Shown piece by piece: positions 1 to 7,329 of a stretch of 12,615 bases of DNA. The DNA is from Burkholderiales bacterium. Lineage in GTDB: Bacteria > Pseudomonadota > Gammaproteobacteria > Burkholderiales > CAIKXV01. Below the pieces are notes generated by a model, which had not been told where the DNA came from, searched no databases, and saw only the letters and a list, made by a program, of their open reading frames with translations. The stretch covers positions 1 to 12,615 of the forward strand of contig JACMMK010000422.1 of the NCBI GenBank assembly GCA_014379045.1. The letters run 5' to 3'. Within the stretch, counting starts at the first letter, position 1. Every line of letters begins with the position of its first letter. A program made the translations under genes and the position numbers.

Positions 1-525
1 GCGCCCGCGCGCCTCGCCGCTGAACGCAGCACCCAGCAGTCCGAGGCTGTTCGGCATCAGCAATGCCGCGCCGAGCCCCTGCAGCACGCGTCCCCCGAGT
101 AGCCACGCGAGGGTGGGTGCCGTCGCGCAGACGAGCGAGGCCAGCGTGAAGATCGCGAGCCCGAGCAGGAACAGGCGGCGACGGCCATAGTGATCGCCGC
201 TGCCCCCGCCGAGCAGCATCAACGCGCCGAGCGGCAGCAGGTAGGCGTTGATCACCCACGACAGCCCCTCGGGCCCGGCGCCCAGATCCTGCGCCAGTGC
301 CGGCAGCGCCACATTCATGACCGAGCCGTCGATGAATGCGACGCTGGACCCCAGGATGGTCGCGGCGAGCGTGGCGCGCGGAAACGGCGTGGCATTGGCG
401 TCTATCGACTGGGTGTCGCTCCGCTCGTGTGGCGCGACACCAGGCGCATCGGTCGGACCCGGGGCGCCTGCGCGGATCGAACCTGCTACGCCGGCGTCGC
501 AGGGTCCCGCGAACGCGCTCGTCAT
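1..525 (-). CDS. MFS transporter, DHA2 (EmrB/QacA-like) family, N-terminal part
   Basis: This is the first 175 codons of a proton-driven multidrug or metabolite exporter of the inner membrane; the gene continues beyond base 1. After a hydrophilic N-terminal stretch of about 48 residues, TM1 carries the DHA2-type motif FIDGSVMNVALP (about 64-75). TM2 follows with LSWVINAYLLPLGALML (about 88-104), then the MFS motif A loop GGGSGDHYGRRRLF (106-119), then TM3 and TM4 with GRVLQGLGAALLMPNSLGLLG. The visible end, GAAFSGEARGR, matches the loop after TM4 of this family. The ATG shares the four bases TCAT (522-525, read as ATGA) with the stop codon of the upstream antiporter gene, which suggests translational coupling. 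Its own Shine-Dalgarno is poor. The long N-terminal tail is unusual and an internal start is possible. The substrate cannot be predicted. The family call is secure; the exporter role is from family knowledge. Confidence 0.88.
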   Translation of the reverse strand, partial: MTSAFAGPCDAGVAGSIRAGAPGPTDAPGVAPHERSDTQSIDANATPFPRATLAATILGSSVAFIDGSVMNVALPALAQDLGAGPEGLSWVINAYLLPLGALMLLGGGSGDHYGRRRLFLLGLAIFTLASLVCATAPTLAWLLGGRVLQGLGAALLMPNSLGLLGAAFSGEARGR

Positions 526-2225
526 GCCGCCAGCGCCGCGCCATCCGACAGCGAGCGCTCGTGCTGGCGGCGCATCCACTGGCCGATGCGGGCCTGATCG
601 ACGCCCAATTGGCCGAGCACGTACACCGCGAGATCGAGCCCCGATGGCATGCTGCGGTCGACGATCGGCACGACGCCGATCGATCGATACTGCACCGCCG
701 CGGCTTCGTCGTTCACCACCGCGACCTGTTGCAGGTCGGGGAAGCGCGCGTGCGCGATCGGCGCGAGTTCGCGTGCGATCTCGAAGGTTGGCGCGGTGAT
801 CACACTCAGTTTTCGGCCGTGCAGCGCGAGCGGTTCCCAGATGCGCGGATCGGCGATATCGCCGAACGCGACCTTGTAGCCGTCGGCGATGGCTTCGCGC
901 AGGCGTCGGTCATCGGGTTCGATCGCGGCGTAGTCGATCTCGAACTCCGTCAACGCGTCGGCGAGGGTGTGCCCGGTACTGCCCATGCCCGCGATGAACA
1001 CCGGGCCGCCTGCGTCGCGCCGCTCGAGTTCCTGGTCGGCCCTGGGTGTCGCCTGTCGACGCATGCGGCCGGCAATCTGACGCCCGGCCTCGGCGAGCGT
1101 GGGCGTCGCAGCGAGGCTGAGCGCGACGGCAGCGATCAACACCGCACTCACCGGTTCGCCTACGACTGCGCGAATCGACGGCAGGCTGAGGATGACGAAG
1201 GCGAACTCCGAGCCTTGGGCCAGCAGAAATCCGAGCTGCGTGGAGCCCGGCACCGACCATCGAAACACCAGGCTCGCGGCGGCGTTCGAGACGATCTTCA
1301 CCGCCACCAGCAGCAACGCGATCCCGATCACCGCCGGCCAGTACTGCAGCAATGTCGCGAGTTCGAGCGTCAAGCCGACCCAGATGAAGAAGAACCCGAG
1401 CAGCAGCCCACGAAACGGCTTGATCTCGGACTGGATCAGCGCCCGATACGGCGTCTCTGCGATGATCATGCCGCCGAGAAATGCGCCCAACGTCAGCGAC
1501 AACCCCAGCACGCCGGTCGCCCAGCCGGCCGCCAGCGCGACGAGCAGGGCCATCGCGGTGAACACTTCTTCGTTGTGGCCGCGCGCAATCAGATCGAACA
1601 GCGGCTTGACGACGACGCGCGCGAGCAGCACCGCGATGCCGAAGGCAATCGCCGCCTTCAGCACGGCGAGTCCGATCGCCGGCAGCATCGCCTCGCCGGT
1701 GCCCAGCGCCGAGGCGACGATCAGCAGGAAGATCGCCGCGACGTCCTGGAAAATAAGAATGGCGGTCGCGGTCAGGCCGACCGGGCAATTCTGCTGGTGC
1801 CGCTCGGCGATCAGGCGCGCGACCACGGCGGTCGACGACAGCGCGAGCGTCGCACCGATCAGTACCGCGGCGAGCAGCGAAAGGCCGAAGGCGAGCGCGA
1901 CGGCGCCGAGCGCGATCGTGCCGAGCAGGACCTGCAGCGGTCCGAAGCCGAAGATGTCGCGTGCCTGCGCGCGCACGTGCGCAAGCGGAAAGTGCAGTCC
2001 GATATCGAACAGCAGGAACACCACGCCCAGTTCGGCGAGCGTCGCGATCGTCGGGTTCTGCGTCACGCCATCGATGCGGGTGCCGCTCAGAATCAGGCCG
2101 AGCACCAGATAGCCTACGATCGGGCTCAAACCCAGTGCGCGCGAGCCGACCGCTGCCACGACACCCAGCGCGAGCAGCACGATGACCGGCGCCAGGCCCG
2201 ACAGGATGACGTGCGAATCGGCCAC
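522..2225 (-). CDS. Cation:proton antiporter, CPA2 family (KefB/KefC-like), with RCK/TrkA-N domain
   Basis: This 567-residue inner-membrane protein probably exchanges K+ (or Na+) for H+ and is gated by a cytosolic nucleotide-binding domain. The membrane domain (about 1-385) is a run of hydrophobic helices. It includes GLSPIVGYLVLG (32-43), ELGVVFLLFDIGLHF (65-79) and the ion-site helix TAILIFQDVAAIFLL with the Kef-type Q160-D161 pair. The cytosolic part has a Rossmann motif FIAGMGSTGHTLADAL (410-425) followed by an acidic residue at the end of the second strand (IEPDD), as in TrkA-N/RCK domains. The domain is short (ends at 567) with no separate RCK-C domain seen. The loop matching KefC HALESDIEP reads ALIQSEIKP, so two acidic positions are changed. 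The GTG start is supported by AGGAGG nine bases upstream. It lies 24 bases after the flavoprotein gene and overlaps the MFS gene. E. coli KefB and KefC pair with flavoprotein partners KefG and KefF; the neighbour here is a different flavoprotein, so any partnership is inference. Confidence 0.9.
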   Translation of the reverse strand: MADSHVILSGLAPVIVLLALGVVAAVGSRALGLSPIVGYLVLGLILSGTRIDGVTQNPTIATLAELGVVFLLFDIGLHFPLAHVRAQARDIFGFGPLQVLLGTIALGAVALAFGLSLLAAVLIGATLALSSTAVVARLIAERHQQNCPVGLTATAILIFQDVAAIFLLIVASALGTGEAMLPAIGLAVLKAAIAFGIAVLLARVVVKPLFDLIARGHNEEVFTAMALLVALAAGWATGVLGLSLTLGAFLGGMIIAETPYRALIQSEIKPFRGLLLGFFFIWVGLTLELATLLQYWPAVIGIALLLVAVKIVSNAAASLVFRWSVPGSTQLGFLLAQGSEFAFVILSLPSIRAVVGEPVSAVLIAAVALSLAATPTLAEAGRQIAGRMRRQATPRADQELERRDAGGPVFIAGMGSTGHTLADALTEFEIDYAAIEPDDRRLREAIADGYKVAFGDIADPRIWEPLALHGRKLSVITAPTFEIARELAPIAHARFPDLQQVAVVNDEAAAVQYRSIGVVPIVDRSMPSGLDLAVYVLGQLGVDQARIGQWMRRQHERSLSDGAALAA

Positions 2226-2234
2226 GGTCAGTGG

Positions 2235-2240
2235 CCTCCT
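2235..2240 (-). promoter_or_regulatory. Ribosome binding site of the antiporter gene
   Basis: Read on the minus strand the bases are AGGAGG, nine bases before a GTG codon at 2225-2223. This decides the GTG as the start of the antiporter. It lies within the 24-base gap after the flavoprotein stop codon, so the gene can be translated independently of upstream coupling. Confidence 0.75.
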
Positions 2241-2249
2241 GCGGCCAAC

Positions 2250-3953
2250 TCAGGCCACGCCGGGGTTGAGGAACTGATGTACCGCCTGCACCACCACCGA
2301 CCCTTCGCCGACGCCCGAGGCGACGCGCTTCACCGAGCCGGCGCGCACGTCGCCGATCGCGAACAGTCCGGGCAGCGCCGTCGCGTAGGGTGAGGACAGC
2401 GCGCGTCCCTCCTCGTCACTCCCGGTCTTGACAAAACCCTTGGCGTCGAGCGGCAGGCAACCGCCGAGCCAGTCGGTGTTGGGGTCGGCGCCGATCATCA
2501 GGAACACGTTGCCGACGACCTTCGTTTCGCTCGCACCGGTGTCGCGATGGGTCCAGGTGACCCGCTCCAGGCGATCCGCGCCGTCGAGCGAGGTGATCTC
2601 GCTGCGGCCGTGGACGGTGATTCGGGGCGACTGCAGGATGCGCTGCACGAGATAGTCGGACATCGTCGACGCGAGCCCGCTCGCGCGCACCAGCACGTGC
2701 ACATGCGCGGTCGTTCGCGACAGGAACACGGCCGCCTGGCCCGCCGAGTTACCGCCGCCGACGACGATCACTTCCTGGTTGCCGCAGAGCTGTGCCTCCA
2801 TCGCGGTGGCGGCGTAATGAATGCCCTGGCCTTCGAAGCGATCGTAGTTGTCGACGTCGAGCTTGCGGTACCGCGCCCCGGTCGCGATCACTACCGCGCG
2901 CGCCTGAAGGCACTGCTTGTCGTCCAGACGCAGCCGTAGCGGCGTGCGCTCGCAGTCGAGGCCGGCGACATTGCGCGAGATCGCGAGGCGGGCGCCGAAC
3001 TTCTGCGCCTGCACCTGCGCGCGGCCCGCGAGCGCCTGGCCCGAGATGCCCGTCGGAAAGCCCAGGTAGTTCTCGATCTTGGAACTCGTCCCGGCCTGGC
3101 CGCCCGGTGCGGTGCCCTCGATCACGATCGTGTCGAGCCCTTCGGAGGCGGCATAGACCGCCGCGGCGAGCCCTGCCGGTCCGGCGCCGACGATCGCGAC
3201 ATCGTAGACCCGCGCCGGATCGATGATCTCGGTCAAGCCGAGCTCGTCGGCAAGCCGGGCGGTCGTCGGATTGCGCAGCACATGCTGGTCTTCGACGATC
3301 ACCACCGGGAGTTGATCGGGCGTGATCCTGAAACAGTCGAGGAAGCCGCCGGCGTCGGGGTCGGCCTCGGTGTCGAACAGCCGCATCGGGTAGCCGTTGC
3401 GCGTGAGAAAGCGCTGCAGGCGCAAGGTGTCCGCGGCGTGCCCGGGGCCGATCAGCACCACACCGCCATGCGTGTGACGGATCAGTCCGACCCGGCGCAG
3501 GATGAACGCGCGCATCAGGATCTCGCCGATGTCGGGTTCACCGGTCACCAGCCGCCGGAAATCCGCGCGGCGGACGCGAATCACGCGGGTGTCTGCGCCG
3601 GTTCGTCCTGACACGAGGATCGCCCGGTCGTTGAACAGGTCGAGCTCGCCGGTGAACTGGCGCTCGCCGTGCGTCGTGATGACCTGCGGTGTGCACTGCT
3701 CACCGCTGTCGAAGATCTCGATGTTGCCTTCGAGCACGAAAAAGAAATCGACCGAGCGTTGGCCGCGTTCGAACACGACGGTGCCTGCGGGCAGGTCCTG
3801 CGCTTCCCCGTAGGTCGCGATCCGTGCCGCCATCTCGTCGCTCAGGCGCGGGAAGATCTGCGCCGCGCGCGCATACGGGTCGGTGGGGTCGGACGGGTCG
3901 AGCGTCGTGTCCGGTCCGGCAGGAGTAGTGAGTGTGCTGGGGTCGTTGGCCAT
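2250..3953 (-). CDS. Cyclic-nucleotide-binding domain / thioredoxin-reductase-like FAD oxidoreductase fusion
   Basis: A soluble 567-residue protein in three parts. Residues about 30-155 form a Crp-type cyclic-nucleotide-binding fold, with TGELDLFNDRA (101-111) in the place of the phosphate-binding cassette. Residues about 160-240 look like a glutaredoxin/thioredoxin fold without active-site cysteines, with LPVVIV (215-220) where the cis-proline strand would be; this is inferred from pattern. Residues 249-567 are a low-molecular-weight thioredoxin reductase-like flavoprotein: FAD motif VAIVGAGPAGLAAA (252-265), GGQAG (284-288), NADPH motif VVGGGNSAGQAA (397-408) and the C-terminal FAD motif LFAIGDVR (530-537). 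The region where thioredoxin reductase has its CxxC reads GIHYAATAMEAQLC, so the redox-active disulfide is absent and thioredoxin reduction by the usual route is unlikely. Such fusions are often labelled thioredoxin reductase in databases; the real electron acceptor is unknown. ATG at 3953 is the first start in frame, with no good Shine-Dalgarno. It begins 61 bases after tsaD and precedes the antiporter by 24 bases. Confidence 0.88.
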   Translation of the reverse strand: MANDPSTLTTPAGPDTTLDPSDPTDPYARAAQIFPRLSDEMAARIATYGEAQDLPAGTVVFERGQRSVDFFFVLEGNIEIFDSGEQCTPQVITTHGERQFTGELDLFNDRAILVSGRTGADTRVIRVRRADFRRLVTGEPDIGEILMRAFILRRVGLIRHTHGGVVLIGPGHAADTLRLQRFLTRNGYPMRLFDTEADPDAGGFLDCFRITPDQLPVVIVEDQHVLRNPTTARLADELGLTEIIDPARVYDVAIVGAGPAGLAAAVYAASEGLDTIVIEGTAPGGQAGTSSKIENYLGFPTGISGQALAGRAQVQAQKFGARLAISRNVAGLDCERTPLRLRLDDKQCLQARAVVIATGARYRKLDVDNYDRFEGQGIHYAATAMEAQLCGNQEVIVVGGGNSAGQAAVFLSRTTAHVHVLVRASGLASTMSDYLVQRILQSPRITVHGRSEITSLDGADRLERVTWTHRDTGASETKVVGNVFLMIGADPNTDWLGGCLPLDAKGFVKTGSDEEGRALSSPYATALPGLFAIGDVRAGSVKRVASGVGEGSVVVQAVHQFLNPGVA

Positions 3954-4014
3954 GCGGATCAGGGTACGCCTCGGTCGTGACGACTGAGCGCAGATGGGGT
4001 CGGTCGGGCGAAGC

Positions 4015-5079
4015 TCAAGGACGTTCTAGCGTGTCGAGTGGCCAGCGCGGCCGGACAGTGAATGCCTGCGCGGACACGTCTGTGGGTCTGCGCGTGGCAC
4101 GCAAACGCAATGCACCGGCCCATGCAATCATCGCGCCATTATCGGTGCATAGCGCGATCGGCGGGTAGACCACCTGCGCGCTGCGGCGCGCCGCGGCTGA
4201 ATCGAGTTTCTCGCGCAGCCTCAGGTTTGCCCCGACGCCGCCCGCGACCACCAGGGACGACAGTCCGGTGCGGGCGAGTGCTGCCATGGCTTTGGCTGCA
4301 AGCACGTCAGTTGCGGCTTCCTGGAACTCGGCGGCGATGTCCGACACGGTCTGCGCCGGCAGCCGGGTCGAGTCGATCAGCCCCCCGGAGGCCGGGGTCG
4401 ACGGCTGCGCACGCACCAGGGTCATCACCGCCGTCTTCAGGCCGCTGAAACTCATGTCGAGATCGTCGCTGCCGAGCATCGGACGCGGCAGCCGGAAGCG
4501 ACCGGGTCGGCCGGCGCGTGCCGCAGCGGCGATGGCGGGGCCGCCCGGATAGCCGAGTCCGAGCAGTTTCGCGGTCTTGTCGAAGGCTTCACCGGCGGCA
4601 TCGTCGAGCGTGTCGCCGAGCAGTTTGTAGTCGCCGATTCCGCCCACCTGCATCAGTTGCGTATGACCGCCCGAGACCAGCAGTGCGACGAAGGGAAAGG
4701 CGAGGTCGGGTGCCGCGATCAGCGGCGACAGCAGATGTCCCTCGAGATGGTGGATCGGCAACGCCGGAATCCGCAACGCGTAGGCGAGCCCATGCGCGAA
4801 GCTCGCGCCGACCAGCAGCGCGCCCGCGAGTCCGGGACCCTGGGTATAGGCGATCGCATCGAGGTCGGTGCGCGTGAGCCGCGCTTCGGTCAGCACGCTG
4901 CGCGTCAGCGGCAACAAGCGCCGGATGTGATCGCGCGAGGCGAGTTCGGGCACCACGCCGCCGTAGGCTTCGTGCAGGTCGACCTGTGAATGCAGCGCCT
5001 GCGCGAGCAGGCCGCGTTCGCTGTCGACCAGTGCGACCCCTGTTTCGTCGCACGAGGTCTCGATTCCGAGAACCAGCAT
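4015..5079 (-). CDS. tsaD: tRNA N6-adenosine threonylcarbamoyltransferase TsaD
   Basis: This cytosolic enzyme transfers the threonylcarbamoyl group from threonylcarbamoyl-AMP to A37 of tRNAs that read ANN codons, acting with TsaB and TsaE (family knowledge). The 354-residue product starts with the family hallmark [17 protein letters not shown]. It has the metal-binding pair in HHLEGH (110-115, the histidines at 111 and 115 matching those of E. coli TsaD), the glycine-rich [10 protein letters not shown] (133-142), SFSGLKTAV (210-218), [13 protein letters not shown] (278-290) and [10 protein letters not shown] (311-320) with the conserved Asp. The frame is open upstream to 5322, but that part is antisense to the synthetase gene. 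The ATG at 5079 has AGGAA nine bases upstream and gives the canonical N-terminus; an ATG at 5100 would add seven residues. The usual neighbours rpsU and dnaG are not adjacent here; the divergent gene is an acyl-CoA synthetase. It may be co-transcribed with the downstream flavoprotein. Confidence 0.97.
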   Translation of the reverse strand: MLVLGIETSCDETGVALVDSERGLLAQALHSQVDLHEAYGGVVPELASRDHIRRLLPLTRSVLTEARLTRTDLDAIAYTQGPGLAGALLVGASFAHGLAYALRIPALPIHHLEGHLLSPLIAAPDLAFPFVALLVSGGHTQLMQVGGIGDYKLLGDTLDDAAGEAFDKTAKLLGLGYPGGPAIAAAARAGRPGRFRLPRPMLGSDDLDMSFSGLKTAVMTLVRAQPSTPASGGLIDSTRLPAQTVSDIAAEFQEAATDVLAAKAMAALARTGLSSLVVAGGVGANLRLREKLDSAAARRSAQVVYPPIALCTDNGAMIAWAGALRLRATRRPTDVSAQAFTVRPRWPLDTLERP

Positions 5080-5132
5080 CGTCGTTCGTTCCTGCTTCAT
5101 CCCGACCTTTATGGCCACGCGGATTCTATCGG

Positions 5133-5147
5133 GCCCGGTACCCGGGC
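5133..5147. repeat. Perfect 6-bp inverted repeat in the divergent spacer
   Basis: GCCCGG-TAC-CCGGGC is a perfect dyad with a three-base centre. It lies between the candidate -10 boxes of the two divergent genes, near where a plus-strand -35 would fall. It could be an operator for a dimeric regulator, or simply a chance GC-rich dyad; nothing else in the window matches it convincingly and no regulator gene is adjacent. Confidence 0.35.
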
Positions 5148-5170
5148 ATCCGCTATCATCGACCGAAAAC

Positions 5171-5178
5171 GGAGGAGG
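5171..5178 (+). promoter_or_regulatory. Strong ribosome binding site of the first acyl-CoA synthetase
   Basis: GGAGGAGG lies just before the ATG at 5183; the first GGAGG has a seven-base spacer. This fixes the start at 5183 rather than the upstream in-frame codons back to 5111, which would place the ribosome site inside the protein. Confidence 0.8.
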
Positions 5179-5182
5179 TTCG

Positions 5183-7312
5183 ATGGCGAGGAATCTGGAG
5201 CGGCTGTTCAATCCGCGCGCGGTCGCGATCGTCGGTGCATCGCAGAACGTCAAGACCATCAGCGGGCAGCCGGTGTGGGCGCTGGCGAAGCACGGGTATG
5301 CCGGCACGCTGTATCCGGTCAACCCGAAGTATCAGGAAGTGGAAGGACACCGGTGTTATCCGTCGATTGCCGAACTGCCCGAGGTACCTGACCTCGCGCT
5401 GATCCTGGTCGCGGCCGCGCGCGTGCCGCAGATGCTGCGCGATGTCGGGCGCAAGGGCATTCCGTTCTGCATCATCTTCAGCTCCGGCTTCGCCGAGACC
5501 GGTGCGGCGGGGCGGGCGCTGCAGGATGAGATCGCCGCGATTGCAGCCGAGTATTCGGTTGCGGTCGTCGGTCCGAACTGCCAGGGGATGATCGGGGTCA
5601 CCGACGATGTCTACGCTGGCTTCGGCTCGGCATTCTCGGGCGACAACTTCCGCCGCGGGTCGCTGTCGATGACCACGCAGTCGGGCGGCTTCGGCTACGG
5701 CGTGGTGATCCTCGCCGAAGAGGCGGGGCTCGGCTTTCGCAGCGTCGTCAGCACCGGTAACGAAGCGGGGCTGACCACGACCGACTTCATCGAATGGTTC
5801 ACGCAGGATCCGCAGACGAAGGTGATCGGCGCGTACATGGAAGGCGTGAAGGATGCGCACCGGCTGCTCGAAGTCGGCGATCACGCGCTCGACGCCGACA
5901 AGCCGGTACTGATCTGGAAGGTCGGCAATACCGAAGTCGGTCAGCGCGCCGCGGCCTCGCACACCGCCAACCTCGGTGGGGCGCTCGCGCTGTATGAAGC
6001 GGCCTTCAAGCAACGCGGCATGATCCGGGTGCGCGATGCGAACGAGCTGATCGACTACACGCAGGTGTTCGACAGCGGCAAGCGTCCGGCGGGCAACCGG
6101 GTGGCGATCGTCACGATCTCGGGCGGGGGCGGCATCCTGATGGCCGACCAGTGCGTCGAATCGGGGCTGTCGGTCGGTTCGCTGTCGCCCACAAGCGAGG
6201 CGAAACTGAAGGACATCATCCCGTCGTTCGGCTCGTGGCAAAACCCGATCGACATCACGGCCGGCATCTTCAACAACCCCGAGATGCTCGCGCAGGCGAT
6301 GCAGATCATCGTCGATGATCCGACCGTCGATTCGATCGTCGTGATCAACGCGTCGCTGCAGGGCGAGATCGCGACACTGCGCGCGCAGGAATTGGTCGAG
6401 CTGAGCGCGAAGACGTCGAAGCCGATCCTGACCGCGTGGAGCGCGCGCGAGAAGTTTGCGGCCGACGCCTACCGCGTGTTGCGCGAAGGGCATGTGCCGC
6501 GTTTTGCGACGCCGGTGTCGTGTGCGAAGGCCTTGGCGGCGCTGACCACGTTCGCCGAAGCGCAGCGCCGGCGCGTGCGCGAGAAGGCCGAGTCGGTCTT
6601 GACGCTCGAGCGGCCCGAGGCAAAGGCGATGCTTGCCGGGCGCACCGCAGACCTCGCCGAGTTCCAGGCCAAGGCGCTGATCGCGCAGTACGGCATTCCG
6701 GTGACCGCGGAGATGCTCGTGCACGATCGCGCCGAGGCGGCCGCAGCGGCGCGCAGCCTCGGCTATCCGGTGGTGCTGAAGGTGCAGTCGGCCGACATCG
6801 CGCATAAGACCGAGGCGGGCGGCGTGCGTATCGGTCTCACAGATGAGCGCGCGGTCGAGCAGGCCTACGACGAAGTCATCGCGAGTGCGAAGGCGTACGC
6901 GCCCGACGCGGTGATCGACGGCGTCTCGGTGCAGGAGATGGTGGCGGGCGGCACCGAACTGATCGTCGGCGTGCAGAACGATCCGCTGTTCGGGCCGGCG
7001 GTGATGGTCGGGCTCGGCGGCATCCATGCCGAGGTGTTCAAGGACGTGTCATTCCGTCTCGCGCCGCTCACGCGTTCGGTAGCCGAGTCGATGCTGCGCG
7101 AACTGAAGTCGTTCCCGCTGCTCGATGGCGTACGCGGCCGCCCGCTCGCCGACGTCGAGGCGGTGGTCGACACGCTGCTCGCGCTGTCGGCGCTGGCGAT
7201 CGATCTGAAGGACCACCTCGCCGAACTCGATGTGAATCCGTTGCTCGTACGCGAGCGCGGGCGCGGGGTGAAGGCGCTCGACGCGCTGGCGAAGCCGCGT
7301 CTCGCGACCTGA
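5183..7312 (+). CDS. Acyl-CoA synthetase, ADP(NDP)-forming, fused alpha-beta (COG1042 type)
   Basis: This 709-residue cytosolic enzyme joins a carboxylic acid to CoA through an acyl-phosphate and phosphohistidine, coupled to ATP/ADP. It has the family order. A CoA-binding Rossmann domain (about 1-125) begins [13 protein letters not shown], and GPNCQGM (130-136) follows. The succinyl-CoA-ligase-like domains (about 145-450) carry the phosphorylated histidine in [14 protein letters not shown] (H260) and SGGGGILM (313-320). The C-terminal ATP-grasp domain (about 490-705) contains [20 protein letters not shown] (528-547) and ends [10 protein letters not shown]. The full fused length is normal. The family covers acetate, pimelate, feruloyl and other acids, so the substrate is not predictable. 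The neighbouring acyl-CoA dehydrogenase, 17 bases downstream, suggests its product enters a beta-oxidation-like step. A second, divergent member of the family lies at 9979-12201. Confidence 0.93.
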   Translation: MARNLERLFNPRAVAIVGASQNVKTISGQPVWALAKHGYAGTLYPVNPKYQEVEGHRCYPSIAELPEVPDLALILVAAARVPQMLRDVGRKGIPFCIIFSSGFAETGAAGRALQDEIAAIAAEYSVAVVGPNCQGMIGVTDDVYAGFGSAFSGDNFRRGSLSMTTQSGGFGYGVVILAEEAGLGFRSVVSTGNEAGLTTTDFIEWFTQDPQTKVIGAYMEGVKDAHRLLEVGDHALDADKPVLIWKVGNTEVGQRAAASHTANLGGALALYEAAFKQRGMIRVRDANELIDYTQVFDSGKRPAGNRVAIVTISGGGGILMADQCVESGLSVGSLSPTSEAKLKDIIPSFGSWQNPIDITAGIFNNPEMLAQAMQIIVDDPTVDSIVVINASLQGEIATLRAQELVELSAKTSKPILTAWSAREKFAADAYRVLREGHVPRFATPVSCAKALAALTTFAEAQRRRVREKAESVLTLERPEAKAMLAGRTADLAEFQAKALIAQYGIPVTAEMLVHDRAEAAAAARSLGYPVVLKVQSADIAHKTEAGGVRIGLTDERAVEQAYDEVIASAKAYAPDAVIDGVSVQEMVAGGTELIVGVQNDPLFGPAVMVGLGGIHAEVFKDVSFRLAPLTRSVAESMLRELKSFPLLDGVRGRPLADVEAVVDTLLALSALAIDLKDHLAELDVNPLLVRERGRGVKALDALAKPRLAT

Positions 7313-7329
7313 CCGGAGAGGCCTGCACG

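Larger units (their letters stand above)
5080..5182. promoter_or_regulatory. Divergent spacer between tsaD and the acyl-CoA synthetase operon
   Basis: About 100 bases separate two genes that are read away from each other, so promoters for both directions must lie in or near here. On the plus strand TATCAT (5154-5159) is a possible -10 box about 23 bases before the synthetase ATG, but no convincing -35 lies at the right distance. On the minus strand TAGAAT (5128-5123) is a possible -10 box for tsaD, again with a weak -35. Assigning either to a sigma factor is a guess. A GC-rich inverted repeat lies between them (separate entry). Confidence 0.4.

Noticed and set aside
336..2393. Plus-strand open frame of 685 codons opposite the antiporter
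   Set aside because: The translation is a charged Arg/Gln/Asp-rich string without domains, while the minus strand encodes a well-formed membrane transporter.
522..3953. The antiporter and the flavoprotein are both exactly 567 residues
   Set aside because: They share no sequence similarity; the equal length is a coincidence.
5080..5322. N-terminal extension of TsaD
   Set aside because: The extra codons are antisense to the synthetase start and precede the canonical [13 protein letters not shown]-terminus, which has its own ribosome site.
5156..7027. Minus-strand open frame of 623 codons opposite the first synthetase
   Set aside because: Arg/His/Asp-rich antisense shadow of a gene with a strong ribosome site and full family motifs.
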